Below are positions 1 through 12,014 of a stretch of DNA of 64,000 bases, one piece after another. A program made the translations under genes and the position numbers. This stretch comes from Zygaena filipendulae (taxonomy: Eukaryota > Arthropoda > Insecta > Lepidoptera > Zygaenidae), in the NCBI GenBank assembly GCA_907165275.2, contig OU015677.1, forward strand, positions 5,827,001-5,891,000, in the 5' to 3' direction. Within the stretch, counting starts at the first letter, position 1; the number at the start of each line of letters is the position of its first letter. Under the pieces are notes generated by a model. That model ran no database searches. It worked only from the letters and a program-made list of their open reading frames with translations, and had not been told where the DNA came from.

Positions 1-92
1 TGTACCTATTGGTTTCTTGTTTCTTTTCAAGCACCAACGTGACCAACGTCTTTGGCTTCCGTTACAATCTATGGTTTGTCACCAGAGCCCAC

Positions 93-176
93 CTGCTCGT
101 TGAGTCCCAGCCAGGTCCCGTAGCCAAGCGCCGGGATCTCGACGCCATTGTTCATTTTGAACTTTGGGATGTTCAC
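93..176 (-). CDS. Aldo-keto reductase, one N-terminal exon
   Basis: Read on the minus strand, 176 down to 93 encodes 28 residues, VNIPKFKMNNGVEIPALGYG followed by TWLGLNEQ. The block G-x-E-I-P-x-L-G-x-G-T-W is the hallmark first beta strand of the aldo-keto reductase fold, the NAD(P)H-dependent (alpha/beta)8-barrel carbonyl reductases that include insect 3-dehydroecdysone reductases and aldose reductase-like enzymes. The exon has a good acceptor (a pyrimidine-rich tract and CAG at 177-179) and a plausible donor (CAG then GTGGGC at 93/92). Both boundaries fall in phase 0. The next exons, which would carry the catalytic Asp-Tyr-Lys-His residues, would lie left of base 1, and no further exon is recognised inside the window. 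The family call is fairly secure. Substrate and intactness cannot be judged, and an isolated pseudo-exon is possible. Confidence 0.6.
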
Positions 177-341
177 CTGCAAATTGATTTTTTTAGATAT
201 TTGGGAGGCAGTGTTTTTAACGTCTTTGGTTTATGACGTAGGTACCTACTGTAGGTAATCCTAACTGATATTATAAGAATGCGAATGTTCAACTCAATTC
301 TCTAGCGGTTTGTTCATTTGGTCCTTTTATAAATCTATAAA

Positions 342-519
342 TCCTACTAATATTATAAAATGTGAGTGTGGATGTTTGTTACTCAATCACGCAAAACGGC
401 TGAACGGATTTGGATGAAATTTGGCCATGCACGTTGTCAGGGGTACAGAAAAGGACATAGGGTACTTTTTATCCCGGTATTCCCGCGGGAACTCCGAAAT
501 TACCGCGGGGCACAGCTAG
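342..519 (+). mobile_element. Short non-autonomous Helitron-type element
   Basis: Begins TCCTACTAATATTATAAA after an A (341) and ends with a GC-rich stem (CCGCGG region), a short spacer and CTAG before a T (520). TC at the 5' end, a 3' hairpin, CTAG and A|T insertion without target duplication are the Helitron hallmarks. This is the reference copy for the family in the window. Internal landmarks are CGGCTGAACGGATTTGG, AGGGGTACAGA and CCCGCGGGAACTCCGAAATT. It has no coding capacity. Confidence 0.8.
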
Positions 520-599
520 TAATATAATAAAAATGTAACGGAACGCTGTCTGTACATGGAAGATATAATTATGAGAAAAAATATTATTACAACGCAATA

Positions 600-841
600 G
601 CACCCCATACAATGATTGTTAGATTTGTTGTCTGTTTGTCTGTCTGTGCGTTTGTGTGCGTTAATCTCAGAAATGGCTTATCCAATTTAGATGAAGTTTT
701 CATTAAAATATTGTAGTTAGCTTCACTTAACATTTACTATTTGATTCATGTCAATCGGTTCATAAATAAACATTTTAAGCCTTTAATAGTTCCTGCGGGA
801 ATTTCAAAACTCACGCGGGGGATACCGCAAGGCACAGCTAG
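600..841 (+). mobile_element. Divergent Helitron-type element
   Basis: The 3' end (838-841 CTAG, preceded by GGCACAG and a weak GC stem) and the internal block TTCCTGCGGGAATTTC match the Helitron family. The 5' end is not clear; the start is approximate. Confidence 0.5.
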
Positions 842-939
842 TATGCAATACATATAATAAAATAGATTTTAATTCGGTTTTTGCTCGGTATAATTTACAA
901 AATTAATTAGAATTATACGTTTGAATGAAAGTTAGGTAA

Positions 940-1105
940 ATTGTTCGTTTGCAGTGCACAAGAGGGGAGAAAAACTTTTATCGATTTAGAAGCAGTTTTA
1001 GAAGAAAAAATCTAGATATTTATTAGATTGTACCCCTAAGAATGTACCTACCTACTTAGTAATGACTGTGTTGTGTTGAGACTAATAAAGATATTATTAT
1101 TATTT
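940..1105 (+). mobile_element. LINE 3'-tail fragment
   Basis: Ends with AATAAAG followed by a TAT-rich simple repeat, the style of lepidopteran LINE 3' ends. There is no coding part. Family not assignable. Confidence 0.35.
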
Positions 1106-1334
1106 TAGAAATAATATATATTATAAGTTACCTAGCCTAAATGTATATGTATATTTTAATGATTTTAATAATAAGTTAATTTGACATGTAAATAAATACC
1201 TAAGGAATTTATAAATAAACAAACAATCAATCGATAAGATTTAATTTAGGTAGATAATATATTGTATGGACAATAATTTAGTAAATGACATAAATAATCG
1301 TCTCCAAGCTTATAGGTACTAGCGATAATTATAA

Positions 1335-1661
1335 TGGGCATGTTGACTAATTTTTATTTTTTAGTCCGTCTTGTAGATTATTAAAAAATATTGGACACGT
1401 ATTTTTTCTTTTTTTACGTAATCAAAAGATAACGGCGATATATTGAGTTGAAATTTCGCGTGACGTCACTATTCTGACAGTTTGTATGGCGGTTTTGTGG
1501 TTAGTGACGTCACGACCTCCTCATCCTAAACTTTAATGCGCTTTATCTCTGTATATTTTAATTTATTTAAAAAAGCAAAAAATACGTGTCTATTGTTTTT
1601 TTATTTTCTAACTGACGGACTAAGTAGAATTTTGATTTTCAATAGTAGTCAACATCCCTAT
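1335..1661. mobile_element. MITE-A copy 1
   Basis: Terminal inverted repeats begin GGGCATGTTGACTA on the left and, read from the right end, GGGATGTTGACTACT. Second inverted blocks TTAGTCCGTC and GACGGACTAA follow inside. The core carries two GTGACGTCAC palindromes flanking TTTGTATGGCGG. Non-coding, about 327 bp. Eight other copies lie at 9702, 16896, 34411, 34773, 42810, 45484, 58120 and 62797. Confidence 0.75.
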
Positions 1662-2464
1662 TGAGATAGATACCTATGTACCAATAACAAAAAAAATAAA
1701 ATACTGACTCGTAAGTTTTTTTTTATAAAATTCACTGTTTACGTAAACCCATGTCCGAATAGTGATAAGAGATTATATAAAAATCACAAGAAACAATTAA
1801 CTATTTCTCTGTCACAGCTCATCGGTTATATTTTGTTTAATAATAAAACAAAAATAGGTTATCAGCTTGACCTCTCAGTTATCGAAAATATGGAAATCAC
1901 TGGCCGATTTTCAAGGTGAATTGTCTTGAGCAAAGATATTGAAAGAGAATTGATTGACAATACGCTCGGCCGCTAAGCTTAGGTACCCCTTGAACCACGC
2001 AGCGGTCAAATGATCTCATGCTAACAAAATGGCGTTGGCTAGCAGAGGCTATTGTACTTGACGGAAAGCGATGTGATTGGCTATTTGAAATGTACTTTGT
2101 GGTGACTGGTGTTCTGACTGATTTGTTTTTATTTTGACCATTCCCCCCGCAAAAATTGGTTGTCGTGGTTTGCATAGTAAAAGTTTGTGTTGTTCGTCTA
2201 TTCTCTTATAATATCTTTGATCTTGAGTATCGGTTGACTTTGATCTACAACCTAGGGCATTCGGATGGGGTTTCGAAATTAACTACAGAGGACATAACGT
2301 GGGCGTGGCAGCCGTACTTACCACGGTTGCAAATGGAATCAGTTTGTCAATATATTATGATATTAAAGAAAATTGAGCATTTAATAACAATCAATTAAAA
2401 TCGCGGACGAAATTTTTTCACCGAACTTTATTTAGGTACCAAACTGTTTATATCTCGGAACTAA
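1662..2464. other. Unannotated AT-rich sequence
   Basis: Mostly single-copy-looking non-coding sequence. Short open frames at 1897-2175 and 2156-2398 overlap on opposite strands and show no domain, so I do not call them genes. Confidence 0.4.
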
Positions 2465-2705
2465 CCGCCGCACTCAGAGTCGACTTTAATGATTACTTAG
2501 TTAAGTATAGATTTTTGAAACAAAATTACCGCAATCAGACAAGTTTAATAAATTAATGTTAATTGGCATTTAACTAATTAAGTTACATCACATTAAATGC
2601 CAATTAACATTAATTTACTGAACGTCTCTGATTTTGTTTTAAAAATTGTTTAAAAAATCTATACTTAACTAAGTAATCATTAAAGTCGACTCTGAGTGCG
2701 GCCGT
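2465..2705. mobile_element. MITE-C copy 1 (foldback)
   Basis: Almost the whole element is an inverted repeat. The left arm starts GCCGCACTCAGAGTCGACTT, the right arm is its complement, and the centre is AATTGGCATTTAACTAATTA facing its own complement. A second copy lies at 63484-63721. No coding capacity. Confidence 0.75.
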
Positions 2706-2869
2706 AAATGTCGAGAACTGGTATCTTTTAGCTTGGACGCCCACATTTTATTTTTTTAACATTTGCAAAGAAATAGATAGGTAACTAGGTACTTACCCAT
2801 TTTAAACCTAGATAGATACCTTACTATCATGTTATCATCAGCTGAGTGCTTGTATATAGTGATAGTATA

Positions 2870-2960
2870 TTTTCAGATGGTTCCCCGCGGTTTCATCCGC
2901 TTGTATTTTCAGTAGGTATTCCCGCGGGAACTCTTCGTTCCAGGATAAAAGTACCATCTG
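2870..2960 (-). mobile_element. Helitron 3'-end fragment
   Basis: Contains GTTCCCCGCGGTTTCATCCGC and TTCCCGCGGGAACTC, the reverse complement of the Helitron 3' hairpin region. It is truncated just before MITE-B copy 1. Confidence 0.55.
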
Positions 2961-2976
2961 GACACCAGTATCATTT

Positions 2977-3212
2977 GGACATAGATAAGCAATAATGTGT
3001 TAACCCACACTGGAGAAATTTTTGAGTAAATCGTGTTTTAAAAGTTTAGCGCCATTTTGTGTCAACATTTTTTATGTTCAATGTTTAGTTACATATTTAA
3101 GCAATGTAATAAGGTAAATAGATAATTAAAAAACGTTCCCTAACTCTCAATAAATCGTTCTGAATCAATAACTCGATTTTGTGCGTTAACATGTTATTGC
3201 TTATCTGCGTCC
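2977..3212. mobile_element. MITE-B copy 1
   Basis: The 236-bp element starts GGACATAGATAAGCAATA and ends TTGCTTATCTGCGTCC, flanked by a perfect 4-bp duplication ATTT (2973-2976 and 3213-3216). Non-coding. A Helitron 3' end follows within about 12 bases. Confidence 0.85.
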
Positions 3213-3224
3213 ATTTATACGATA

Positions 3225-3414
3225 TTAGTTGTTCCCCGCGGTTACACGCGTAAATTTCGGAGTTCCCGCGGGAACTTCAGGATAAAACTAACGTACGTCC
3301 TTTTCCGTACCTCTGACAACATGTATGCAAAGTTTCATGGTGATCGGTTGAGCCGTTTGAGGCGTGAAATCGTAACAAACAAACAAACTCACTTTCGCAT
3401 TTATAATAAAAGGA
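3225..3414 (-). mobile_element. Helitron-type element
   Basis: Reverse orientation: GTTCCCCGCGG near 3230 is the 3' hairpin side, and AGGA at 3411-3414 is the complement of the TCCT start. The terminal CTAG is mutated. Confidence 0.7.
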
Positions 3415-5920
3415 TGTACCTAAATAACTATTAAAAATATAGCTCATTAAAGTGCTTATAAATTAATTGAAAATATCACTCAAAAGAACCACTTACTTTT
3501 GATGCCATTGTGTGTGAAATAAATGGAAAGAGCGGTAGACGGGACGGTCGCTGCCAAACTGAAGTTAGAACGGCCAAATTATCGAATGATAAATAAAAGG
3601 CGCAAGAATAAGTAATAATCAGTCAATCGACTACTGTGAAAATGACAGGCTGACAGCTTCCTTATCCCCCAGTGAGAAGGAGATAGAACGATTCAACACC
3701 ATCGAGAATCGAGATCGTGCCGTCTCAAGATCGCACTCGAGTTTTTCACGGTCTTCGTTAGCTACGTGAAGGTCGAGGCAGCCCGGTCACCGGCGACACT
3801 ATAGTTCCATATATGTAAATGAACTGATTCAAGTAGGTATTTTTAAAGAGTAGGTACGTGTACGCTGTACGGCGTAGTACGCGTTAGATTGACAGCGAAC
3901 TGACAATAAACTGTCAGCTGTCAGGGAATAAAATTGTCGCATTTATTTACACGGGTCTTTAATTTTAATTTTATTTTATTTAATTTATTTATTCAATAAA
4001 CCAACTTAGATTATCTTTACCAAGGTAATTTTCGCGGGGTATGAGGAGGCATGAAATTGGTGGGAGGCGACGTGTACTGTAAAAATTTAAAGACTGTAGT
4101 TTCAACTGTAAAACCCGTGTGACAGACAAAAGACAAACGGACAGGCTCCGTTTGGCCCCTTTCGGGTACGGATTATAATATATAGATTGCTTTATCTACT
4201 CAAAGATATATCTGTAGATTCCACCATAGACTTATAGCGACATCTAGTGTCAAAATTAAGTAACAAATAAAGTTATATCTTGATGTCTTTGTCATAGTTA
4301 AGCTACTCATCGCTAGGTTGTGCTGTTTTAAATATAAAAGTTTCTGCCACTCGTCCCTAGATGCCACTAGTAGTAAATTAAAAAGAGTATTTTATGTCTT
4401 ACAATAAAAAAAGTGCTCACGTCTAGTCTATCTCCCAGAGGTGTGGCAGGGACTAGGACCTCTACTTATCACGCAATCTTATTTTAATACCTCTTATTTT
4501 TGATAACAATTCCCCGTAAACATAATATTTTGTTATCCTTCGCATACACACCTAGGTACTTATGTAGATACTTGCCCGTCTTTCCTATTGCTCTTGACGT
4601 TGGGCTTTTTGAGGATGTCCTCTACCTGGCTGGTAGACTTTCTCCTCAGATACCTCACTTCTAATATATCCCCTTACACTTGTTCTATTTAAGTACCTAG
4701 TACTGACCTACCTACTTACTTTCTTAGTCACCCCAATTTATGCAAGTTTATGCAAGTATGGATGCCATACTCTACAAAATGACTGATCCGTCTCATCTTT
4801 CCTCTCTGTATTTTGTGCATCACCTTTCATTTCAATTAGTGTAAATTTCAAGATATCAAAAAAATAATGAATAACTGGATACAGGCACCTATCAGTTGCT
4901 TCAACTGCCTGCCTGAATTATAAATAAATAAATATTGATAACCGATTAGGTAAATTGGTTATTCTTGGCAGTGTTGTATCGTGGCTTTCCTACTGGCAAA
5001 GTTGATACCTATAGGTTGCAATTAGAAAACAATATTGTTTTTTTTTCCTTATTATAAACCAACCACAAAAATAGGTATAATAGATATAATTGAAGTTAAA
5101 CGAAATGTTAACCCTTTGGTTTGAGATTGGAGTCTTTCACATTATTGTAAAGATCGAGAATACTAACAGTTATCAACAAAAAAAAAACAATATAGGTAGG
5201 TAAGTAGGTACTAATAAACTCATTAACTGCAGATATTAATCTTTAAAAATGGCAGTGAGCGGGATCATTATCAGAACGCGCAACTAAACGGCGCAAATTA
5301 ACAATTATCTGGTTATAAGTGGAGACTGGGTAAGAGACAGTAAAGGAGTTATAATTAAGAAGTTTAATGTTTATTACAGTTGGGTTAACTAAGAAAGTTT
5401 AGCGTCAATTGATGTTAAAATAAAGTTTTTCGTAATTAAAAAAATCAACCACAAGATATTTGTTACTCATCTGCTGAGCACGTTCGTTATTATCTATATG
5501 GGCATTCCGCTATACCTAACCAATTAAAGCAATTAGCGATACAAATCAATTTGGTCGACTTATCGACTCATACGCATAATTTTTTCGCACCTCCATCGAA
5601 ACTCGTTAGAACTGAGTAATGCTTTAACGGAAATTAATAGATTGTTAGTCAGGTGTATGATGAGGTTTTTTTTTACTAATTGACCGGTAATTACTGAGCT
5701 GGCGCCAGGCGTTGGTCGAATTGTTGGTGCGTGTTTTAGATGATCGTATCACTTGGAACTGGTGTTGTATATAAACGTGGTTTCACTAGAGGTAATATGC
5801 AGAATTACACGATGATCGGTTGACTATTTAAGGTGTGAAAACGTCGCAGACAATTTGTATAATTTACCCGTTTGCAAGAACGGCCGAAATCTATATTAAT
5901 TACAAGGTACAAACATAATT
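3415..5920. other. Intergenic stretch, mostly unique
   Basis: No gene is recognised. Two blocks look less AT-rich and repeat-free, 3530-3810 and 5440-5640, and could be regulatory. The rest contains homopolymers, TAGGTA-type microsatellites and unassigned repeat debris (for example 4430-4740). Confidence 0.35.
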
Positions 5921-6156
5921 GGACATAGATAAGCAATAGAGTGTTAACCCACACTGGAGAAATTTTGAGTAAATCGTGTTTTAAAAGTTTAGCGCCATTT
6001 TGTGTCAACATTTTTTTATATTAAATATTTAGTTATATATTTAAGCAATGTAATAAGGTAAACACATAATAAAAAAATGATCCCTAACTCTCAATAAATC
6101 GTTCTGAATCAATAACTTAAGTTTGTGGGTTAGCATGTTATTGCTTATCTGCGTCC
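5921..6156. mobile_element. MITE-B copy 2
   Basis: 236 bp, with GGACATAGATAAGCAATA at the left end and TTGCTTATCTGCGTCC at the right, flanked by AATT on both sides (5917-5920, 6157-6160). A member of a second Helitron subfamily begins immediately to the right. Confidence 0.85.
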
Positions 6157-6160
6157 AATT

Positions 6161-6383
6161 ATAAAATACTTTGTCCTGAATGACTGACGGACGGATCAAC
6201 GTACAGCGTAAACCGCTTATCGTAGAGACCTAAAACTTGGAGGGTGTGTTCTTTGTATGACGTAGGCATCCAATAAGAAAGGATTTTTTAAAATTCTTTT
6301 CCCTAAAGAGGTGAAAAAGGGGTAAGGTTTGTATGGAACAATTCCGCGGGAACTCCCAAATTTTCGCGGGTGAAACCGCTAGT
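6161..6383 (+). mobile_element. Helitron-type element, second subfamily
   Basis: Ends TTTCGCGGGTGAAACCG then CTAG (6380-6383). The body (ACGGACGGATCAACG, GGGTGTGTTCTTTGTATGAC, CCCTAAAGAGGTGAAAAAGG) matches the minus-strand copy at 35659-35884 and, partly, 20695-20890. It shares the family 3' end but has a different interior. Confidence 0.6.
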
Positions 6384-6819
6384 TTTGCATAGGTAAATTC
6401 CGATGACAGATCCATTATGCGTTGTGGAACTTAGCACGTCGGATCGGCTTTTAACTAACGGATATATACCTACCTAATATGTCTTTGTAAACGAATGAAA
6501 TATGAGAGTTTTTCAACCACAATTAAAGATAGTTTCTGTCTCAAAACAAAAATGTATTTTCAATTACTTCCTTCGTTGTACCACCTCACCGTCGCCACTT
6601 CACAAATCGAGGCAGGCCGTGGGGCGAGTGACTCGTAAGAAAAGTTTAATTAAAAAATAAAAGTACCGCGTTTCTTTCTCTCGCCTGCTCTCGAGCGTTT
6701 TTCGCCTCCTCATCTGAATACTTAAGTTTGTTTTATGCCTTGAGTGATCTGTTTTATGAGAGGCACCGAGGGGCTACACCTCTCGGGAGTCTTTTTCAAC
6801 AGTTACCGTCGTTTTTTTT

Positions 6820-7152
6820 GTCCAAAACACTTAAGTGCATGCTGGTGCTCCGTTTGTTTGTTTAGTTCGGTTTTAGTAGCTGGCACGTGGCAGTGGACGA
6901 CGCTGTTGTTATGTTTGTCGCATGGCCCGTGATCGCACACTATGCGACATGCGACGGTGACGACAAGCTGCGGCCTACAATTTTCATATATTTTGTTCAA
7001 AGCTTCAGACTCGCAGGGTCGCAACGACAAGCTAGGGGGGGGAGTCGGAGCGCGCTCGTTCGTTCGCGGTGAAGTCGCGGCGACAAGACGCAGAGACGTT
7101 GTGAGAGTGAGAAAGCTTGGAAAATGGTTTTGTGCTTTAAAAATTACAACTA
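6820..7152 (+). promoter_or_regulatory. GC-rich block, candidate 5' exon with donor
   Basis: An island of unrepeated, GC-richer sequence with many CG dinucleotides, ending in AACTAAATAG then GTAACT, a fair splice donor. It resembles a lepidopteran promoter and 5' untranslated exon. It could belong to invected, which needs a non-coding 5' exon, or to an unseen plus-strand transcript. The overlapping short open frames on both strands look like by-products of the base composition. Confidence 0.25.
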
Positions 7153-7366
7153 AATAGGTAACTGTTATATTGTTAATCTAGCTAACTAAAATTAGTAAAC
7201 TAATTAAATTTTTGATTAGATCTCACCACTTCAGCGTGCTTTCTGATAAAAATATAAGGAATCATGATTTAATGTCGGGTATTTTATCATTAAGTATTTA
7301 TGCTTATTGTAAATAAAATAATTAGCTAATTAAAATCCTTTCTACCTATGTTAGAGTTGATTCGTT

Positions 7367-8830
7367 TTACAGGGTAGCGTTCTCGGTCCCTTGCTATTTC
7401 TACTTTATATTAATGACCTTCCAGATGTTATCGGACATAAAACTATTCTATTTGCTGACGATATATCTGTGGTGGTGACTTCTAAAAATTTGACAACAAA
7501 AACCAATCACGAAAATGACATTAATGATACTCTGACATCCGTAATCAATTGGCTAAATATTAATAATCTTCAAATAAACATTAATAAAACAAATTATATA
7601 ACTTTCCACACACAAGTTCATGTACAGGAATTAAATATTAATCACAATGGGCAAAGATTACTTAAAACGGATCATACTTGCTTTCTAGGCGTAACCATTT
7701 CTAAATCTTTAAATTGGAAGGAACATATAGATAGGGTGTGTAAAAAGATAAACAGGTTTGTTTTTGTGTTGAATAAACTGAGAAAAACAGCTACTCAAAA
7801 TACCGTGTTAGCAGCCTATCATGGCTACGTGCAGTCAGTCCTAACATATGGACTTATTATCTGGGGTAATGGCACAGACATTGAGAGATCCTTTATAGCG
7901 CAAAAGAAATGTGTCCGTGCAATTTCTGGTTTACCACCATACAAGTCCTGTAAGCCACTATTCAAGGAATTTCGCATATTGCCATTACCTTGTTTATATA
8001 TATTTGAAGTTGCAAAATTTGTTAAGCAGCATGAACATTTTTTTAAAAAAGCTTCTGAAGTATATCCAAGAAACACTAGGAACAAGAACAGATTAGTTGT
8101 TGATATGTTACCCCGCACGGCCATGTTTACAAAGAATTGCTATTTTATGTGCATTTCAATATTTAATAAGCTTCCAAACGATATAAAGAATCTACCATTT
8201 GTTAAATTTAAGAAGAAGCTGAAGTCCTGGTTGTGTGAACGATGTTATTACTCGGTAAACGAGTTTCTGAAGTAGAGAGGGGGGTTCTGACTGCATGGGA
8301 TTTTTTTTATTTTTTGACTACTGACCGGTTTATTTTTAATTTATTTTTAATTTTTTAAGTTTAATTTTTGTTTGTTTTTATTTTTGTTTTTTTTTAACCA
8401 TGAAATCATTATATTGCATTCTTTTCTTTTCTCTTTATCTGACATAACCAATTGTTCTTTTATTTTAGCCACTTTATTTTTTTTGTATTTTATTTGACAT
8501 CAACTATTCTGAATAATTTTGTTATTAGGTATTATAATATTGCAGTCTTGACATTTAAATTTGATTATTGGCTATTTATATTAATTTTTGACCGACTTCC
8601 AAAAAGGAGGAGGTTCTGTATTCGGCTATATGTATGTTATTAATTGTTTAAAATAGTTTTGTAATTTTATAATTTTGTAATTTTATGCTAAACATTGTAC
8701 GCCGTTGTTTTTTTTATTGTACATTGTTGACATTTGTACGCCGGCAACGGCAGAATATGCTGAATCAATCTTAGAGTAACACCAACTATGTACCTACCAT
8801 ATTCTTGCAAATAAATAAATAAATAAATAC
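7367..8830 (+). mobile_element. 5'-truncated LINE with half a reverse transcriptase
   Basis: The open frame from 7370 to the stop at 8273-8275 encodes the C-terminal half of a non-LTR reverse transcriptase. It starts in QGSVLGPLLFLLYINDLPDV, continues through the FADD catalytic box (about 20 codons further on), INWLNINNLQININKT and FLGVTISKSLNWKEHI, and ends in a Lys-rich tail typical of the CR1/Jockey group. The 3' untranslated part ends at about 8790-8830 in ATTCTTGCAAATAAATAAAT, an (AAAT)n tail. The endonuclease and first ORF are missing, as in ordinary 5' truncation during target-primed insertion. The frame is intact over 300 codons, so the insertion is probably not old. Confidence 0.85.
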
Positions 8831-9457
8831 ATATAGATAAACTTGGTACAGTTTTTTTTATTTAAAGAATAAAAAAAGGATTGAAATTGAAATTTGAAAC
8901 AGTTATACATACACACAGAGACATCGAGTGAAATTATATTGTAAGAAATTACATGACTATATGTATATAATGTCATTTAACGTACCTTATCGCAAAAACT
9001 ATGTAAATAATGAGTTTTTTTCTGTGTTCGTAGCTGTGAGAAGAAGGTTTCAATTGAAAAAGAGTTCCTGCGAAAATTCCGGAACACACACGAGTGTACC
9101 CGGCACAGCTATAGTTAATTAGTTAGTACCTAAATGTGTTGAGCATGACGACTTAAATTCTTTATTCAAGTAGACTGGTAAGTTCCAATCGCGCAAGTAA
9201 CTCGATCGTTCAAACGTACCTACCCATCACCTAAAGAGTGCTGAGAAAATGTCGAAGTAATTAAAAACCCGCCCCCCCACCCTCCTGGCGCCCCCACCGG
9301 AGCATTGGGATGAAGAATTAGCCAAGGAGCTAGTCAATAGATATCTAAGATTTGTTGACTTCCATCTTGAGTACCTATGTATAGTAGTATTATTATTGTA
9401 CAGTATCTGTGCTTATCAACTTCCTAATTAATTGGAGAACAGCTAAGTATGGGCCCT
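8831..9457. other. Unannotated non-coding sequence
   Basis: AT-rich. A degraded Helitron 3' end is visible near 9062-9113 (TTCCTGCGAAAATTCC, then GGCACAGCTA). A C-rich run lies at 9269-9300. No gene seen. Confidence 0.4.
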
Positions 9458-9571
9458 GGGCCGGCAGTCTCGACAATGTTTTGACAACGTTATCGTATCG
9501 ATCGTTAACTAGGTATGTAGTTAACAATCGATACGATACCGTTGTCAAAACGATGTCGAGACTGCCGGCCC
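9458..9571. repeat. Near-perfect long inverted repeat (hairpin)
   Basis: The left arm starts GGGCCGGCAGTCTCGACAAT (9458-9511) and the right arm is its near-perfect complement, ending GTCGAGACTGCCGGCCC (9517-9571). The arms are about 54 bases with a loop of about 5. It could be a foldback transposon or a transcribed hairpin. Confidence 0.75.
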
Positions 9572-9701
9572 TGTAGGTACTCTTAGCCTTACTTACCTAT
9601 ATATAGGATAAACGAAAAAAAAGAAAAAAGGAGAACAGCCATAGATACTAATGAAACACACGCACTGGCTTTTCATAGACTGGTATTTTTTTAATATGAA
9701 A

Positions 9702-10036
9702 ATGGGCATGTTGACTAATTTTTATTTTTTAGTCCGTCTTGTAGATTATAATAAAATATTGGACACGTATTTTTTCTTTTTTTACGTAATCAAAAAATAA
9801 CGGCGATATATTGAGTTGAAATTTCACGTGACGTCACTATTCGTACAGTTTGTATGGCGGTTTTAGCGGTTAGTGACGTCACGGCTCACGACCCCCTCAC
9901 CCTAAACTTTAATGCGCTTTATCTATGTATATTTTAATTTATTGGAAAAAGCAAAAAATACGTGTCTATTGTTTTTTTATTTTCTAACTGACGGACTAAT
10001 TAGAATTTTGATTTTCAAAAGTAGTCCACATCCCTA
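9702..10036. mobile_element. MITE-A copy 2
   Basis: Same ends and same paired GTGACGTCAC sites as copy 1, in the same orientation. Very similar to copy 1 over its full length. Confidence 0.75.
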
Positions 10037-12012
10037 TTGGCAGGTAGGTACACAACTTTACTTGTATCTAAGAGATGGCGCTAGTAGTATTTTAAATACA
10101 TTATTTGATGTTAACAATTTTAACAGGTAGGTACCTACGTAATCATTTCTTTTTATTATTTTTTATTTATCATTTGTTCTATACATAGGTAGTTACCTAA
10201 TCATTTGTTTTTTGAAAAAAGGTCATCGGAGAAATGGTTTGGTCCTTTTTGTAATTGGACAAGGTGTACATTTCAAAGGAATGACAAGTCAATAAATACC
10301 TACTTAAGAATCTTTTTGGTATTAACTAGGTACCTACTCTGTTGTTTTAACTAAAAAGAAAGCAATTGACATTTTTTTCAAAATTAGTTTCTTTTTTTAT
10401 TTTCGGCACTTTACATGCATAACGGACGTTCCTACATACCTACTCATAACCATCAAACGGGCTTTAGTCTTCGAGAAATTAAAATTAAAAAAATCGTTAA
10501 ACTAAAAAATTAAGCGATTTCCGGTTTTTTGCTCCTCCTGTAAAATTTATTCCGCTGCAATCACTTTGTTTTTCCTTAGGGCAGCCGCAGCAAGATTTAC
10601 TTTTAGTAGACTTACTTACGTAAGAGATACTTATTTTGAATGCTTATAAAATGTAATCTAACTAATTGGTACAGCATTCTGGCCTGTTCCGATATGGGAG
10701 ATGCCAATACGCCATTTCTCTAGGTTGCCTTGAAAAAATTGCTTTCAGCAATAAGCCGCCATTTTGCTATGTTCTTCACTTATCGGTAGGTAGGCTTATA
10801 AATATCGTAAAAAATCTGTGCTGCATATAAAGTATCTTATATTGAATAATGAAAAATACAATATAAATATCGAAATATCAAAAGGTATGTTTTCATCACG
10901 ATATGGAAGAGTGGGACCTACTGGCACAAGTATAAAAAATGCTTAAAAGTAGGTCCCAATAACCGTTTGTAACGACTTCTTATAAAATAATTAATATTTT
11001 TGATTTTTTGATTAGATTTTTTTGATCACCAAATTGTACAAAAAAATTGTCATATAAAATAGATACCGTCAGATAAAATACCGGATCTATAGAAACTAGA
11101 AATATTGCAAGAGGCTTTCTTTGATGACCTGGGGAAGCACTAAGCTAGTGTTTTTGGAAATTTTACCCAAAAACAAATGAAAAACAGAGGGAAAATTTGT
11201 AAGGAAGCTAGAGAGAAAGTAGAGGCATGGAAATCTGTAGTTGAACTATTCTTTTCAAATGTAGGTCTTTAGTAATTAATTTCTCTCAATTAAGCAAATA
11301 AAAAAAAATCTAAAAACCAATTAGCACTAAAGAATTGATGTAAAATTGAAATTAGGAATTTGAAAGCATGCAGTTTGGCATGCAGTAGATAATGTAGAGC
11401 GTTGGTTTTTTACTTCCGTTCGAAATTCATGATCAATAAGCAATATTTGTGCGTGGAACTGCGCGAATTTTATGCACGCCGAGAAACGTGGAAGGTAGGT
11501 AAGCTGGTTCCACCACCCGCGAGATAGCATTACATACCTACTCGGCGTGCGCTGAATGCAGTTCTATTATTTCTACCATACCTATAGGTAGGTACCTATA
11601 GTTAGTTCTTAGAAATTGTTTTTTTTCTATTCATATAAATGCCCTACCTACTTAATCACATTTAATATAGGTAATACATGATTTTTCAATCTGTCTCAAC
11701 TAAAATTTAGCCAAATTTTATTTAGGAAAAGAAAATGATATTATTTAATTACCTACTTGACATGATATCTATTTACATATCTACCTACCAACCGAAGTGA
11801 TATTTTTTTCCTTTTATTGTTGTTTTTGTTTTAATTTCATTAAAAATACCTTTTTGTATCGCTACCTGTAATATAAATTTTTATGAATTAAGTAGGTATA
11901 AATTATCTTACTTATCCACTTATTGAATGTAAGCCTACCTACCTAAGTAGGCATCTACCTACTTAGCAATTCATTTAATATTTTTATTTAAGTGCACAAA
12001 AAGTTTTATAAG
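10037..12012. other. Unannotated AT-rich intergenic stretch
   Basis: No gene found. 11330-11560 is less AT-rich and unrepeated (a 67-codon minus-strand frame there has no recognisable domain). TAGGTA/TACCTA motifs are dense. 10720-10790 resembles a LINE 3' end (CAATAAGCCGCCATTTTG). Confidence 0.35.
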
Positions 12013-12014
12013 TA

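Noticed and set aside
9..236. Plus-strand 75-codon frame at the left edge
   Set aside because: It overlaps, on the other strand, an exon with a clear aldo-keto reductase signature and good splice sites.
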